A DNA stretch of 64,000 bases from Harmonia axyridis. Its lineage: Eukaryota; Arthropoda; Insecta; Coleoptera; Coccinellidae. Below are positions 34,330-46,136 of this stretch, piece after piece. The notes beneath the pieces were generated by a model, which saw only the letters and a program-made list of their open reading frames with translations, had not been told where the DNA came from and made no database searches. Within the stretch, counting starts at the first letter, position 1; every line of letters starts with the position of its first letter. The position numbers and the translations under genes are program-made. The stretch lies in contig NC_059504.1 of assembly GCF_914767665.1 (NCBI RefSeq), positions 4,280,501 through 4,344,500 on the forward strand, in the 5' to 3' direction.

Positions 34330-37300
34330 ATGCAGCGTTGGTTCTTTTTAGAAGACCCAGAGAACGCACAGGCGAGATATCACAAAGATGAAAACCCCAG
34401 TGAGTCTCTCAACTTATCGTCTAAATTTATTTACAAAAAATGGTTGTTCAGAGCAATTGTTCCACCTTTGAATCCTGAAGAAACATTATGTGTTACTGGT
34501 AGTTCAGATGAGCTAGGAAACTGGCAACCCAATAAATGTGTTCCACTCGAGAAAGAAGAGTCAGATATTTGGTCCATTTGTTTGGACATACCTGACAACA
34601 AAAAGGTGGAGTATAGGTTTTGTGTATGTGTTGTTATTGAACCTGGTCTCCAAGTAATTGTGAGAAATTGGGAAACAGCAATTCATCCTAGAGTTATAGA
34701 TACTGATGGGATCAGTCCCACTAAGGATGACGTACCCTTGTGTTATGGGCAAATACATTCTCAAGAGAAAATAGATAGAGGATGGTTGAACAAGGAAACG
34801 GTTATACAATTGAAATTATGTAATAATCCTTTAACTCTTTGGAGACCTAAATATTTGAAAAGAAGAATTTTTATTAAAGTGACTCCTGTGACTTTGCAAC
34901 GTCATCAAAATAATAATAATACAAGTAATAATTCTTTAGGATTTGATGATTCAAGAAGTACTGATACATTGGATATTGAAAATGGCCCAAAGCATTCTTA
35001 TACAGAAGTAGCAAGTTTGGATGATGAAGATCCTAGTTTTCATGTTCAGGAACAATTTGGAAAGGAATACCACGAAGATGAAATGCTTATATTTCAATCA
35101 ACTGTGCTTTTTCCCAACAATATTGCTTTCTTGATTGATTTATACATTTATAGCTCACAAAGTTCCGAAGGAGAACCCCCATATCATGCTGGGTTCAGCT
35201 ACTTGTTACCGAGTACATTGCAACAGAGCGAAGGATCAGCAGTCCTTCCTGTTACAAGTACCAAACAAAGACCATTAGGACAAATTCGTGTAAATTACCT
35301 TGTGATAAAACCATTGCCCTTTCCCTGTGATATGAGTAGAACCTATCAAAGACACTGGGACAGACGAAGAGCAGGACTTGATGTAGGACACAGAGGCTCT
35401 GGATCTAGCTTCAAAACCCAGAATTGTGCAGAAGTGAGGGAAAATACTATAGCTAGCATGAAAAATGCCATCCATTTTGGGGCAGATTATGTTGAGTTTG
35501 ATGTTCAGCTGAGTAAAGACATGATTCCTATTATTTATCATGATTTCCATGTTTGTATTGCAATGAAAAAGAAAAATAATATGACCGAATCTGATATGCT
35601 AGAGTTGCCAGTGAAAGAGCTCACATTTGACCAACTAAGGATGCTGAAGGTGAGTACGATTACAAAATATAAATATAAAGGCACTACGAAAAAAATCTCA
35701 TGGCAAATTGCCCATTTTTTTATTCTTATTGAAATGATATAATTTTATTTCTGCTCACTTTTTCTGTATGCATTTATTAGAAGTTAATCTCTAATACAAC
35801 AAATTTTCATTAAGCATTTACCAAATTTCAGTGAGCAAATTCTAACTCCATACTTTGTTTCTTGGCATTTGATTTTGCCATTGTCTGCCAAAACACAGAA
35901 ATAGATACTATTGAAATAGATAGAGTGGAAAATGCATAATACCGAATATTTTAAGTTATCTGAAAATAACATGCTTGTTTGGATGTATTTTTTAAATATA
36001 TCCTCATTTTAATATGTATTGAAATATGATGTGCTAAGAATTTCTGCAAAGTGTTTTTAGCGATATATTCTTCATTTGTTTTCAATCATTCAACAAATAT
36101 TCAAAATTTGAGAGTAGATTTGAATTTTTTCATCATTATCAATTGCTAATGGAAAAAACTATTCCATTTGTTTTCATTTTATGCATGTTCCCTATATCCT
36201 ATTTCGAATGATCGATAAATAAACCAAATTAAACTACGAAAGAATAAGATATCAAGTTGAATGCGGATCTATATTTCAATGATAATACAATTTTCAATCT
36301 TTCAGCATGAAAAATGATAAAAGGTTACCCATTGTTTCATTGTCTTCATTTAATCAATTCCAATAGAAAACTTATCTTTTGATGATCCTACAAAATCTAT
36401 ATAACAATCTCGTTTATACAATGCATTTGTGGTTGGAATTGGAAACATTTTATTTGGATATGATTGAACAATTACATTACAGCCTTGGAATTCATTCAAT
36501 CGATTTTTTCAGTTCTTCAATAGTATGTGGGTCATGATTACTATTTTTTATTTGGTAATTCAATGAAATTTTGGCGAGTTAACATCGTATTAGAAAATCT
36601 ACAATTTTAATCTAAAAAGAAGCACATTTAATACTAGACTCATTATTTTCTCTTATCTCATAGAATTTAGCTTTACCGTGACATAAACATCGCTCAATAA
36701 TGCTTACATTTCATTATGTTTTAGTAATTATTTAACGATTATTTCGAAATGAAGTATTGAGATATTTCAGTTCTGAGAAAAATGAAACTAACTTTAATTG
36801 TTTCCTCATTATGTTAATGGTTTTTCACAAACGCATTTACCAGATTCAATGTTTCGAAAATTTGCGAGGTGATATCTTCTAAAATTTATCTGAAATTTTG
36901 AGTTGAGTAAAACACTGTCGAAATGCTCATTTGGAAGTCATTATAATTTATAGAAAAATCTTTTGTGTCATTTAAGAATCCATTTTGAAAGTTAATCATC
37001 CCTTTTATCGACTATAAATTAACATCCAATTAGTATATTCTAAAACAAGTTGCAGAATGGGCTCCTATTCCAACACGAATGCGAAATTCGAAAACGAGCG
37101 ACGAAGGAGCGAGTTTTGGAACGCATGAGTGTTGGAATTGTCTTCTGCAACGAGTTTTATACGATATTTTCTCTATTTCAGTCAAGTTTTGCCAAAAATT
37201 GTCAAAATTCAATGAAAAATTCAGATTATATATCCTAGTGACTTTTGTATTGTATCTTGGCAGTTGGTGTGACTGTTACGAAAATTGACACATTACGGAA

Positions 37301-40300
37301 TTTAAATATGAATCGTATGTTTCGAATTTAGACATAATTTACAATTACCCATTAAATTCGTGAATTATGTCTGACGAAATCGATTAAACACTACCAGAAT
37401 TAAGAGAATTTGCGAATAATGTAGCAAACCATTTCACTATATCCCCAAATTATATTATATTGACAATTATTGACATTTGTTGAAATTTGATAGGATTGGA
37501 AGTCAGCATAGGCAACCACACGAAAAATATATCTGAAAACGATGCTGTAATGAGTTCATTACATTATATTGTTTTTAGAACTGTAATGAACTCATTACGA
37601 TACTGAAATAGAGAAAATATTTTATTTTCATATACTTATGTTGATTGAGTCTATTCGAGTTAATGGAGAAAGTTTACTTTAGAAAAAGCGATACAACCTG
37701 TAGAAATTGTATAATGAAAGGAATTTATTTTCACATTTGCCTGGAGTTTTTTCTTTTATTCCAATGAAGGTTATGAGTATTTTTGGCGCTAGATTCAAAT
37801 TAGATAGAAAAGAGTGTTCGAGTTTATTGCTGAAATAAGTTTTTCATCTACCCATCAAGCCTATTCTTTAGAAATTGTAGTGGCGGAAATGTGAATTCAG
37901 TATGAAATTGCCGGATAGGTTTAGCAATGATGTGAAGAAAATAATGATCAGGGGGGCCACGTCAATGTCATTGTTCCCCCATAGTATGTGTGAACTGTAG
38001 GGGACATCGTACTCTCATTTTCGAACGCTGGATCAGTGAACTGTCCCAGTTCTCTTGTTTGTTTATTGTTGCAACCTTGACCACATCTTGAATGCATACG
38101 TCCTTGTGCGTAGTTCAATTTCGCCCTAGTGCTTGAATCAAAATGGGGAACACGGTAATAGCGTTAGAGCTAGCGGTTCATTCGGTTAACACACAATTTT
38201 TGAATAATGTAACAGCCCAATTGAAAAGTCCCCGGTCTACCATAGTAAAACACTTTTTTTTTGGCAAAATTCGATTTTATTATTCAACATAGTTGCCTTC
38301 GAGGGCGATACAGCGATTATAGCGATCTTTCAACTTTTCGATACCATTTTTGTAGTATGATTTGTCTCTCGCTTCAAAATAGGCCTCAGTTTCGGCGATT
38401 ACTTCTTCATTGGCGCTAAATTCCTTTCCAGCGAGCATTCTTTTGAGGTCTGAGAGAAGGAAAAAGTCGCTGGGGACCAGATCTGGCGAATACGGTGGAT
38501 GCAGAAGCAATTCGAAGCCCAATTCATGCAATTTTGCCATTGTTTTAATTGATTTGTGACACGGCGCATTGTCTTGATGAAACAGCACGTTTTTTCTTCT
38601 TCAAATGAGGCCGTTTTTCAACGATTCCATCCTTCAAACGATCCAATCACTCTATATAATAATCACTGTTGATGGTCTGGCCCTTTTGGTGGTAATCAAT
38701 GAATATTATACCTTGCGCATACCAGAATACTGATGCCATAACCTTGCCAGCTAGTATTGTGTTTTTCCTCGCTTTGGATTCGTTTCCGGGACTCTTCAAT
38801 TGGCCTAATATCTGCCAGAAGACACCAAAGTGGTAAAATTTTAACAGAATCTCAACCTCAATCTTTTCAGGGATCGATCACTCGAAAAATACTGTAAAAT
38901 TTGAAGTGTTTTTTCCACAACAACGCTTATTCTTCTCCTAGAAAATTAAATCAAGCATATTTTTGTTGTTGTTGAGATTATTTCATCAGCTGATGCCGAA
39001 TTTGAAAGTTGAAAAATGAAATCTTGCAATATTTCGTATCGAATATACATACATGTCAAGGTTGTAAAGCTATTGAGCGTTATCATTAGATTCCACTACA
39101 AATTCCAGACTTCGTACTTAATCCTCAATTGAAGATAATAAAGATTAAACTCCAACTAATCGTAACGATTAACACTCCAGCAATGCAATAATGAAAATTT
39201 TGATATGTAGGGTTTTCCAATAGGAATTATACAATATAAAATGTTTTTTTTTAATGGCAACACTGTATATTATTTTTGAACATTTCTTATGTTATTTTTG
39301 TTCAGTAGGTTATTCCATTGAAACATAGAAAGATATGCGCTTTAACAACGTTTACAAATTGTTAAATTGTGTTTAATTGTTAGAAAGTCTTAAATTAGAT
39401 TATTTTATTCCATGTAATCTAAAAATTCAATAAAAAACAGGGTGCTCCATAATGAAAAACATTGGGTCATTCACACTTTTTTGGTACACCCTGTGTATTT
39501 CCTAACCATTTGAGAATGTAGCTCTAATGGAGCCTAATGATACTGTGTCGGAAAACAATTCGAAAATTTCAGCGCTTAACCGTTATATGATGAAACACCT
39601 TGTATAATTACTTCCAACTGAAATGCTTGAAACTTTCAAGGTGTGGATTTTAAGCGTATAAGGAAGCAGATTCCGCTCACCACCAAATGAAGAAAATGAA
39701 AATCTCAGGGATATTCCAGTTTTATTCTACGAACGATCATAATCTCTGAATAAGGAAACAAAAAGAAACATTATGAAATGATTTTCAGAAGATGCAATTC
39801 GCAATTGTACATTTCATTGGAATTGCATCTATTTGTTCCGTATCAACGTGAATTTTGTTGTCACGATAGCGATATACTTTATCACAAATCAGCATTAAAT
39901 TCCTAGCTCGTGTAGATATTCTTGCAATATATCCTGTGTTATTTTGTTTTCGCAATAATAATAATCTATCTGTTTGCTCAAAAATGCGATAGTTTGTGTT
40001 AGAATTGGCCAGGGTTTGCGTAAATGATTTTATTTATGCATGATTCGCTTTGGAGTTCTCCTTCAAGCACGTTTTTATCTGTTTATTTTCATTATTTGAA
40101 ATGTTTTAATTTGAAGCAATAACTTCACATGCCTTCGTCGAAAAGAATCAGCTGAATTCCTTCAATACTTCTCATAATTCTGTCATGTCAAAAAAGTACC
40201 AGACTACTTCACTCAGAAATTGTAATTTTTGCTTTTTTTCAAGTTCTTCCTCGCTAACTCTTAAAGTTTATTTAAGGTATAGAGTTTGTTTAAATAACTT

Positions 40301-43300
40301 CAACTCTTATACGTAGCATTGACTGAAATAATAAAAAATATAGGTTGTAATTTGAAAATTCTGAGTTTTGACGACTTTGAGTTGTCCAAGTTCATGATCT
40401 TCTCATGGACAACCTGTACATTTCAGGTTCAAACCGCAAACAGTCTCATAAGACTACGTATGGACAGGATCGAAAATTCACAAGGTTTAAAAAAAAACAT
40501 TTTTTGCAGACATTAAAAAAATGTGAGCCCACGTTGCTACCATTTCTTTTATAAGAATACCATTAACTTATGAATCGTTGAGTTTTTAACTATTTAATTA
40601 TGCATTAATATACTGGGTGTGCCGTTTGAAATAAGATGTAGTAGTCTGTTTTCGGTATAACCCGAAGTTGTAGAGATCTGAAAATATTTAGGGAGAAAGA
40701 TCATCTTCTCAAACCTCAACATGCAAATTTTCAGCACAAAATTATGATAAGTTTTCCATAAACGTCTAATAGGCTATCGCGGGCTATCACCCTGTATATA
40801 CCAAAAATGAGAGGACCTATAATATAACTAAATTATTTTCGAATCCCTAATAAAGGGTGTTTTTTTAGAGCTATAGAACTTTAAATTGCAATAAAACAAC
40901 GATGGATTATTCGATTGACATGAAGTTTATTTATCCGCAAGATAATCTTGTGGCATTACATTTTAAATATGATTTCTGGCATATGACCGCCACGGCTGGC
41001 TCGGATGTAGTCCAATCTGGACGTCCAATTTTCGATGACTTTTTCCAACATTTGTGGCCGTATATCGGCAATAACACGGCGAATGTTGTCTTCCAAATGG
41101 TCAAGGGTTTGTAGCTTATCCGCATAGGTCAATGACTTTACATAGCCCCACAGAAAGTATGCTAGCGGTGTTAAATCACAAGATCTTGGAGGCCAATTCA
41201 CAGGTCCAAAACGTGAAATTAGGCGGTCACTCGGGCGGTCACAAAACGTATCTTTCAATAAATCGATTGCGGCACGAGCTGTGTGACATGTTGCGCCGCC
41301 TTGTTGGAACCACAGCTCCTGGGATAAATTGATAAATGAATCAAGAAAATTCCTACGAAGAACTCAATTTAATAAAACAAATTCAATAAAAAAAAATGGG
41401 TATAACCCTATGTTGACAAGATGTTAGTACGGTGTTGAAAATGTATTTTGAAAAGAAACATTTCGTGATGTGATTAATTCTTGACAAAGCCTCTAAGACG
41501 GCGAAACAATTCTTGAAATAATAAAACATCTGTGGAAATTAAAAATGTTTATTTTTATCGAGTTGAAATATTCTGTTGTGGATTTCCCACAAACGTTCAC
41601 AATGGTTTTCGTGATGTGACATAAATTTGCTCGCCACACTGCAATATTTTGGAATCGATCCATCTGTTGGGAAACTCCTAGTCGACCTCCAAATTACGAA
41701 TGCATAGCTATCGCCTTGCGGTATGGCCTGCCGGATACTTGGTACTTTGCACCGTATGTAAACAACAACCTTGGCTGACATTCAGAATGGCGAAATATAC
41801 CTACCTAGAGACATTTGCTCCAGGTGATCGACTACAAATAATTAGAAAAAAATACCTGGTTCAAGGTCTTTTGATACGTAATAGTATCGGACGTATACAG
41901 GGTGTGGCATGAATAATTGTATCGGGTGTCCCAAATTCGTTGTCATAATCTCTTTGAGCTAGAAAATAATGAATGGCACATTTTCGGAATCGATTTTTGA
42001 GAGAATTAGTTTGGTGAAAACCGCTAGCTCATGAATCAAACTGTTTTCATGCTATAAGAGAAAATTGGAAGATGACCTGAAATGAAAAGTTCTCATAACT
42101 TCTTTATTACTGGTGCTATGAACATGAAATCGATCGTTGAAACCGCAATGTGGTGAAATAATTGGTATTTTGTCTATTAAAATTCGTTGAAATTGAAGTT
42201 TATCGATTTGAAGTTCCATTTTCCCATATAATACAGTTTATTTATGGTTATTTCCTGCAATGAAGTTCTAGAATCGTTCCAGGTAGAAAAGTTGTGATCT
42301 CGATTGAAATTTTATAAATTTACATTCCGAAATTTATAATAGCATTTGAAAATGGAATAGAGACTGAAGATTCGAAAAGTTTAACAGGTCAATTGGAAAG
42401 TCCCCGGTCTACCATAGTAAAACAAATTTTTTTGGCAAAATTCGATTTTATTATTCAACATAGTTGCCTTTGAGGGCGATACAGCGATCTTCCAACTTTT
42501 CGATACCATTTTTGTAGTACGATTTGTCTTTCGCTTCAAAATAGGCCTCAGTTTCGGCGATTACTTTTCATTGGCGCTAAATTTCTTTCCAGCGAGCATT
42601 CTTTTGATGAAACAGCACCTTTTTTTTCTTAAAATGGGGCCGTTTTTTAGCGATTTCATCCTTTAAACGATCCAATAACGCTATATAATAATCGCTGTTG
42701 ATGGTCTGGCCCTTTTGGAGGTAATCAATGAATATTATACCTTGCGCATCCCAGAATACTGATGCCATAACCTTGCCAGCTGACTGTTGTGTTTTTCCTC
42801 GTTTTGGATTCGGTTCATCGTGTGCAGTCCACTCAGCTGACTGTCGATTGGACTCCTGAGTGAAATGGTGGAGCCATGTTCCATCCATTGTCACAGATCG
42901 ACGCAAAAATTCAGGTTTATTGCACTTGAACAGCTTCAAACACTACTCAGAATCATTAACACGTTGTTGCTTTTGATCGATTGTGAGCTCCCGCGGCACC
43001 CATTTTGCACACAGTTTACTCATGTACAAATATTCGTGAAAGATATGATGTACACGTTCAGATGATAACTTCACAATTTCTGCTATCTCGATCAACTTTT
43101 CTTTACAGTCATTCAGAATTATTTTGTGAACTCTTTTGATTTTTCGTCGGTGACAGCCTCTTTTGGGCGTCCACTGCGTTCGCCGTCTTCGGTGCTCATT
43201 TCACCACATTTAAACTTAGCATACCAATCAATGAACGAAAAGACAGAAAGGACAAACAAAAAAATTATCAAGAAACAAAAACAATTATTTAAGTAACAAA

Positions 43301-44492
43301 TGGGATAACATTGTAGGCTTATGATCATTTTTATTTGATTTTCATAACAATTTTCGAAAAATACCTCTACCTAATTAATACCCTTTCAGGTGTACCATCT
43401 CTCAGAAGGAAAATCGAAAAACCCCAGATTTTTCGATGACGATCAGGAGGAGCATCAACCTTTCCCAACCTTACAGCAGGTGCTGGAGGTATTGAGTCCC
43501 CACGTGGGTTTCAACATCGAGATAAAATGGACCATGCAATTGTACGATGAATCCTATGAACTCTATCATCCTACCGATCTCAATCTCTACTTGGACACCA
43601 TTCTGGAAGTGGTTTTGAAATATGGCGGCAAGAGGAGGATTGTGTTTTCCTGTTTCAACGCAGATGTTTGCTCGATGATAAGGTAAGTTGAATATCATTT
43701 CTAAAGGGAACACCCACATGAAGGGAAGGTGCCTTTTTAATTTAATATTTGAACTTTCACATGAAAAATTATTTTTATTTGTGGTTATGAAAATTGTTTG
43801 AATATTTGAAATCAATTATTTCAGAATGAAGCAAAATAAGTATCCTGTGATGTTCCTGACACAAGGAGAGACTATCATGTATCCTAAATATTTTGATCCA
43901 AGATGCTGGTCGATAAGGTCTGCAGCACAGTATTCAACCATGATTGAAATTTTGGGTATCAATGTTCACACAGAGGATTTGCTCAGGGATCCTTCTCTGG
44001 TGAGTAATAGAATTTTTTTAATTCTAAGACAGATTTTTAATAACGCTATAATTGAGTTCATTATCATGAATTAAACTTACAGTCTGACTCTAACAAATAT
44101 GTTTTTATTTTCAGATACGTCATGCAACAAGCAGAGATCTCATTATATTTTGTTGGGGTGACGATAACTCTAATCCAGATACCATAAAATTCCTCAAAGA
44201 ATTGGGTTTACACGGCGTGATCTACGATAAGATGTATCAGTATAATAGCAAAGAAATCAAAGAGAGCATTTTCCTAGCCGAGGCAAGGGAGTCGCATAAA
44301 GTTTTATTGAAAGTTGCTGCTCTAAATTCTGAGAATCCGACTTCTCCACCACCACCTACCCAAGTTTTACCAGATGGTACTATCGATATTGACAAGATTC
44401 GACAGAATATGGGTGATAAATTGTCAACTGCGACGTCTTTAGAGAGTTTGGAAAGTCGTATGTCAGATTACGACAAATCAGATGTTGTATAG
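34330..44492 (+). CDS. GPCPD1: Glycerophosphocholine phosphodiesterase GPCPD1 (GDE5)
   Basis: Hydrolyses glycerophosphocholine to glycerol-3-phosphate and choline (family knowledge). Exons by splice sites and phase: 34330-35649 (440 aa), 43390-43682, 43825-43999 and 44115-44492. Total 2166 nt, 721 aa. A CBM20 starch-binding-type domain (about residues 37-140, CVTGSSDELGNWQPNKCVPL) precedes a middle region and the GDPD domain from about 350. GDPD residues visible are His354-Arg355 (GHRGSG), Glu389 and Asp391 (YVEFDVQ) and His404 (IYHDF). The second half (VGFNIEIKWTMQ, VFSCFNADVC, LGLHGVIYDKM) completes the barrel. The start at 34330 is the first ATG in frame; the TTG at 34315 is not a start. 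The 7.7-kb first intron is full of transposon remnants. Confidence 0.95.
37041..37159. repeat. Short palindromic element, family P1, second copy
   Basis: Arms at about 37041-37083 and 37119-37159 (AGTTGCAGAA, then ATTCCAACAC, and complements) flank the centre CGAGCGACGAAGGAGCGAGT. The centre matches, in inverted orientation, the element at 21555-21676. Confidence 0.6.
37161..37621. repeat. Element with inverted ACGATA-TTTCTCTATTTCAG ends
   Basis: ACGATATTTTCTCTATTTCA at 37161-37180 is the inverted partner of TACTGAAATAGAGAAAATAT at 37601-37620. The inner right part (about 37544-37620, CTGTAATGAGTTCATTAC and GTAATGAACTCATTACGA) recurs at 60134-60209. Probably a nonautonomous DNA element. Confidence 0.55.
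38212..38805 (-). mobile_element. Mariner (DD34D), internally deleted copy M1
   Basis: TA-flanked, about 594 bp. The left end is CCCAATTGAAAAGTCCCCGG and the right end TTCCGGGACTCTTCAATTGG, an imperfect inverted pair. An open minus-strand frame at 38588-38280 (102 aa) holds the C-terminal transposase half, with HQDNAPCHKS and PPYSPDLVPSDFF. The spacing between the two aspartates is 34, typical of mariner. The N-terminal half and most of the catalytic core are deleted. Confidence 0.85.
40199..40798. repeat. Dispersed repeat R, copy 1
   Basis: About 600 bp that align by eye with 50322-50963. Shared blocks include GAAATAATAAAAAATATAGG, TAACTTATGAATCGTTGAGT, TAGTAGTCTGTTTTCGGTAT and a final ATCACCCTGTAT. 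The last 185 bp run from ATACTGGGTG to CACCCTGTAT, so the ends are of the CAGGGTG type. Confidence 0.7.
40853..41322 (-). mobile_element. DD41D-type element, truncated copy 2
   Basis: Begins AAAGGGTGTTTTTTTAGAGC exactly as copy 1 and follows it closely through the transposase C-terminus (minus-strand frame from 41258, with PPRSCDLTPLAYFLWG). It breaks off just inside the WFQQDGATCHTA region. The third catalytic aspartate is changed to alanine (PLD to PLA). Confidence 0.8.
42384..43240 (-). mobile_element. Mariner (DD34D), damaged copy M2
   Basis: The left end ACAGGTCAATTGGAAAGTCC follows TA. The minus strand encodes recognisable transposase pieces: FIDWYAKFKCGEMSTEDGER near 43230, then SAEWTAHDEPNPKRGKTQQS and SVFWDAQGIIFIDYL near 42730-42850. 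Relative to M1 an internal piece with the second and third aspartates is missing near 42600. The N-terminal end and right terminal repeat are lost. Confidence 0.8.
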
Positions 44493-44530
44493 ATGACTTG
44501 CCTTCATCTCTTGTACACTACAGGCAAAAA

Positions 44531-44536
44531 AATAAA
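44531..44536 (+). promoter_or_regulatory. Candidate poly(A) signal of GPCPD1
   Basis: AATAAA 39 bp after the GPCPD1 stop codon. Confidence 0.45.
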
Positions 44537-45405
44537 TTTTTTCACTATTTCTGATTTGAATGCTTTGGTACAAGTAAAATAGAGAAAACTGAAGTAGTTG
44601 AACATTGTGAAAAATTGAAACTACATAATTTATTTAAAGTTGATTTCTGAATATTGTGATGCCCAATTTTATTAGTTTTCTCCATTTTTCTTGATAATCT
44701 GATGTTTCATTGATATATCTTGGATTCTTCAATATCACACTTGAGAAATAATTTTTACATTTTACAATTCTTCTCTTTCTTCTCTATTTTTACATTCAAC
44801 ATTTTTATTGATGAATACCATTTTATAATTATATTTCTACTAGCATTATATTATATTCGAAGTATTTTTTGATGGTTTCAGTATTTTTCTAATTGTTGAA
44901 TATTGTGTAGTGGGTGATTAGATAATTAATGGAAATGAAGGGTTACCATAATTTAAACCATCAAGGCTCAAGAATGAAATGTCACAAAATCTTAAGAAGC
45001 GATATAAAGTACAATTTCTGTTATAGAGAAGACTGATTCTTGACAAAATACTATCGTGAAAATACTCTTAGTTAGATTTTTGCAAATAAGAATTTCAAAT
45101 AATATAATTTCTTTTGGTGATGGTATAATGAGTGGAATCTTTATTTTCAATTAAAATATTTAAATTGATTTTAGTGTGATGAAGTGCAACCTCTATTTTG
45201 ATATGAATTAATATTTTTCTCAAATTGGATTTTCACTAAGCATTATCAATTTTATAGGAATACGAAAAATGACATTTAGGAAGGAAGATTTTCTATAATT
45301 AATGATATTTTTCCTACATAAAAATTATTCCGAGTAATAATTCTCTTTATTTATTTCTTTATTTTTAAAACTTTTTCCATGTTGAGTGAGATAATAGGTC
45401 ATATA

Positions 45406-46136
45406 CAGGGTTAGAGGGTATTTAGAGGGCCACTACCGGGATATCGAAAACCGTTAGAGATACAGGGTGGCTTAAATTACAAAAATGTTGCGTTAGTTAG
45501 GGATGAGTGTGTTGGTGTGAACATATTCGAAATATCTCCAATGGTTCCTGAGATATTCCAAAAAATCGAAATTTTCTTTTTTTCTGTATAACTTATTTGT
45601 TTTTGGAGATAACTCCACGAAATTGTGTCGTCAGATTTTTTCTGTTTTCCATTGTTTCAGAGACGCGATAGTCAATTTTTTTTTCTTATAGATGCCATAT
45701 TGGTTTTTCTTATGAGGTGATGAAGAAAAAAAATTCAAATTTAAACAATCTATCACACTCTACAAAAATATCGAGTCTAGGTACTCTAATTTGAAGAGTT
45801 GTTATGTGAAGTCATCACTTGACTATCAAGTCTCTGAAACAATGGAAAACAGAAAAAATCTGAAGACACCATTAGTATCTCTATATTGGGTAATGGTTAT
45901 GAACCAAATTTCGTGGAGTTATCTCCAGAAACAAATGGGTTATACAGAAAAAAATGAAATCTCGAATTTCAGTTTTTTCGAGATATCTTCAGAACCATTG
46001 GAGATATTTCGGATCTGTTAAGACCAACACACTAATCCTTAAATAAGGCAACTTTTTTGTAATTTAAGCCACCCTGTATTTCTAACGGTTTTTGATATCC
46101 CTGTAGTGCCCCTCTAAATTGTTCTAACTAACCCTG
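45406..46136. repeat. 731-bp foldback element, TA-flanked, CAGGGTTA ends
   Basis: Starts CAGGGTTAGAGGGTATTTAG and ends with an imperfect complement CTAACTAACCCTG, with TA outside both ends. Arms of roughly 270-310 bp pair over most of their length (for example GATACAGGGTGGCTTAAATT with AATTTAAGCCACCCTGTATT). The only frame across the centre (45791-46021) has no known product. A DNA element mobilised in trans by a TA-targeting transposase is likely (inference). Confidence 0.8.

Larger units (their letters stand above)
35650..43389. other. 7.7-kb first intron of GPCPD1, transposon-rich
   Basis: The stretch 35650-37040 shows only A+T-rich sequence. From 37041 onward it holds a palindrome, a dispersed repeat, a deletion-derivative mariner, CAGGGTG-type repeats (39440, 41893), one copy of the R repeat, a truncated DD41D element and a second mariner. 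A block at 37950-38210 and another at 41330-42380 are not assignable. A minus-strand frame at 41781-41539 has no recognised product. Confidence 0.65.

Noticed and set aside
37950..38210. Slightly GC-richer block with ATGGGGAACACGG, possible exon
   Set aside because: Frame from that ATG runs into the mariner and has no family match; no splice sites fit the GPCPD1 frame.
41539..41781. 80-residue minus-strand frame with possible downstream poly(A) signal
   Set aside because: No family recognised, adjacent to truncated transposon; could be a decayed gene end but unsupported.
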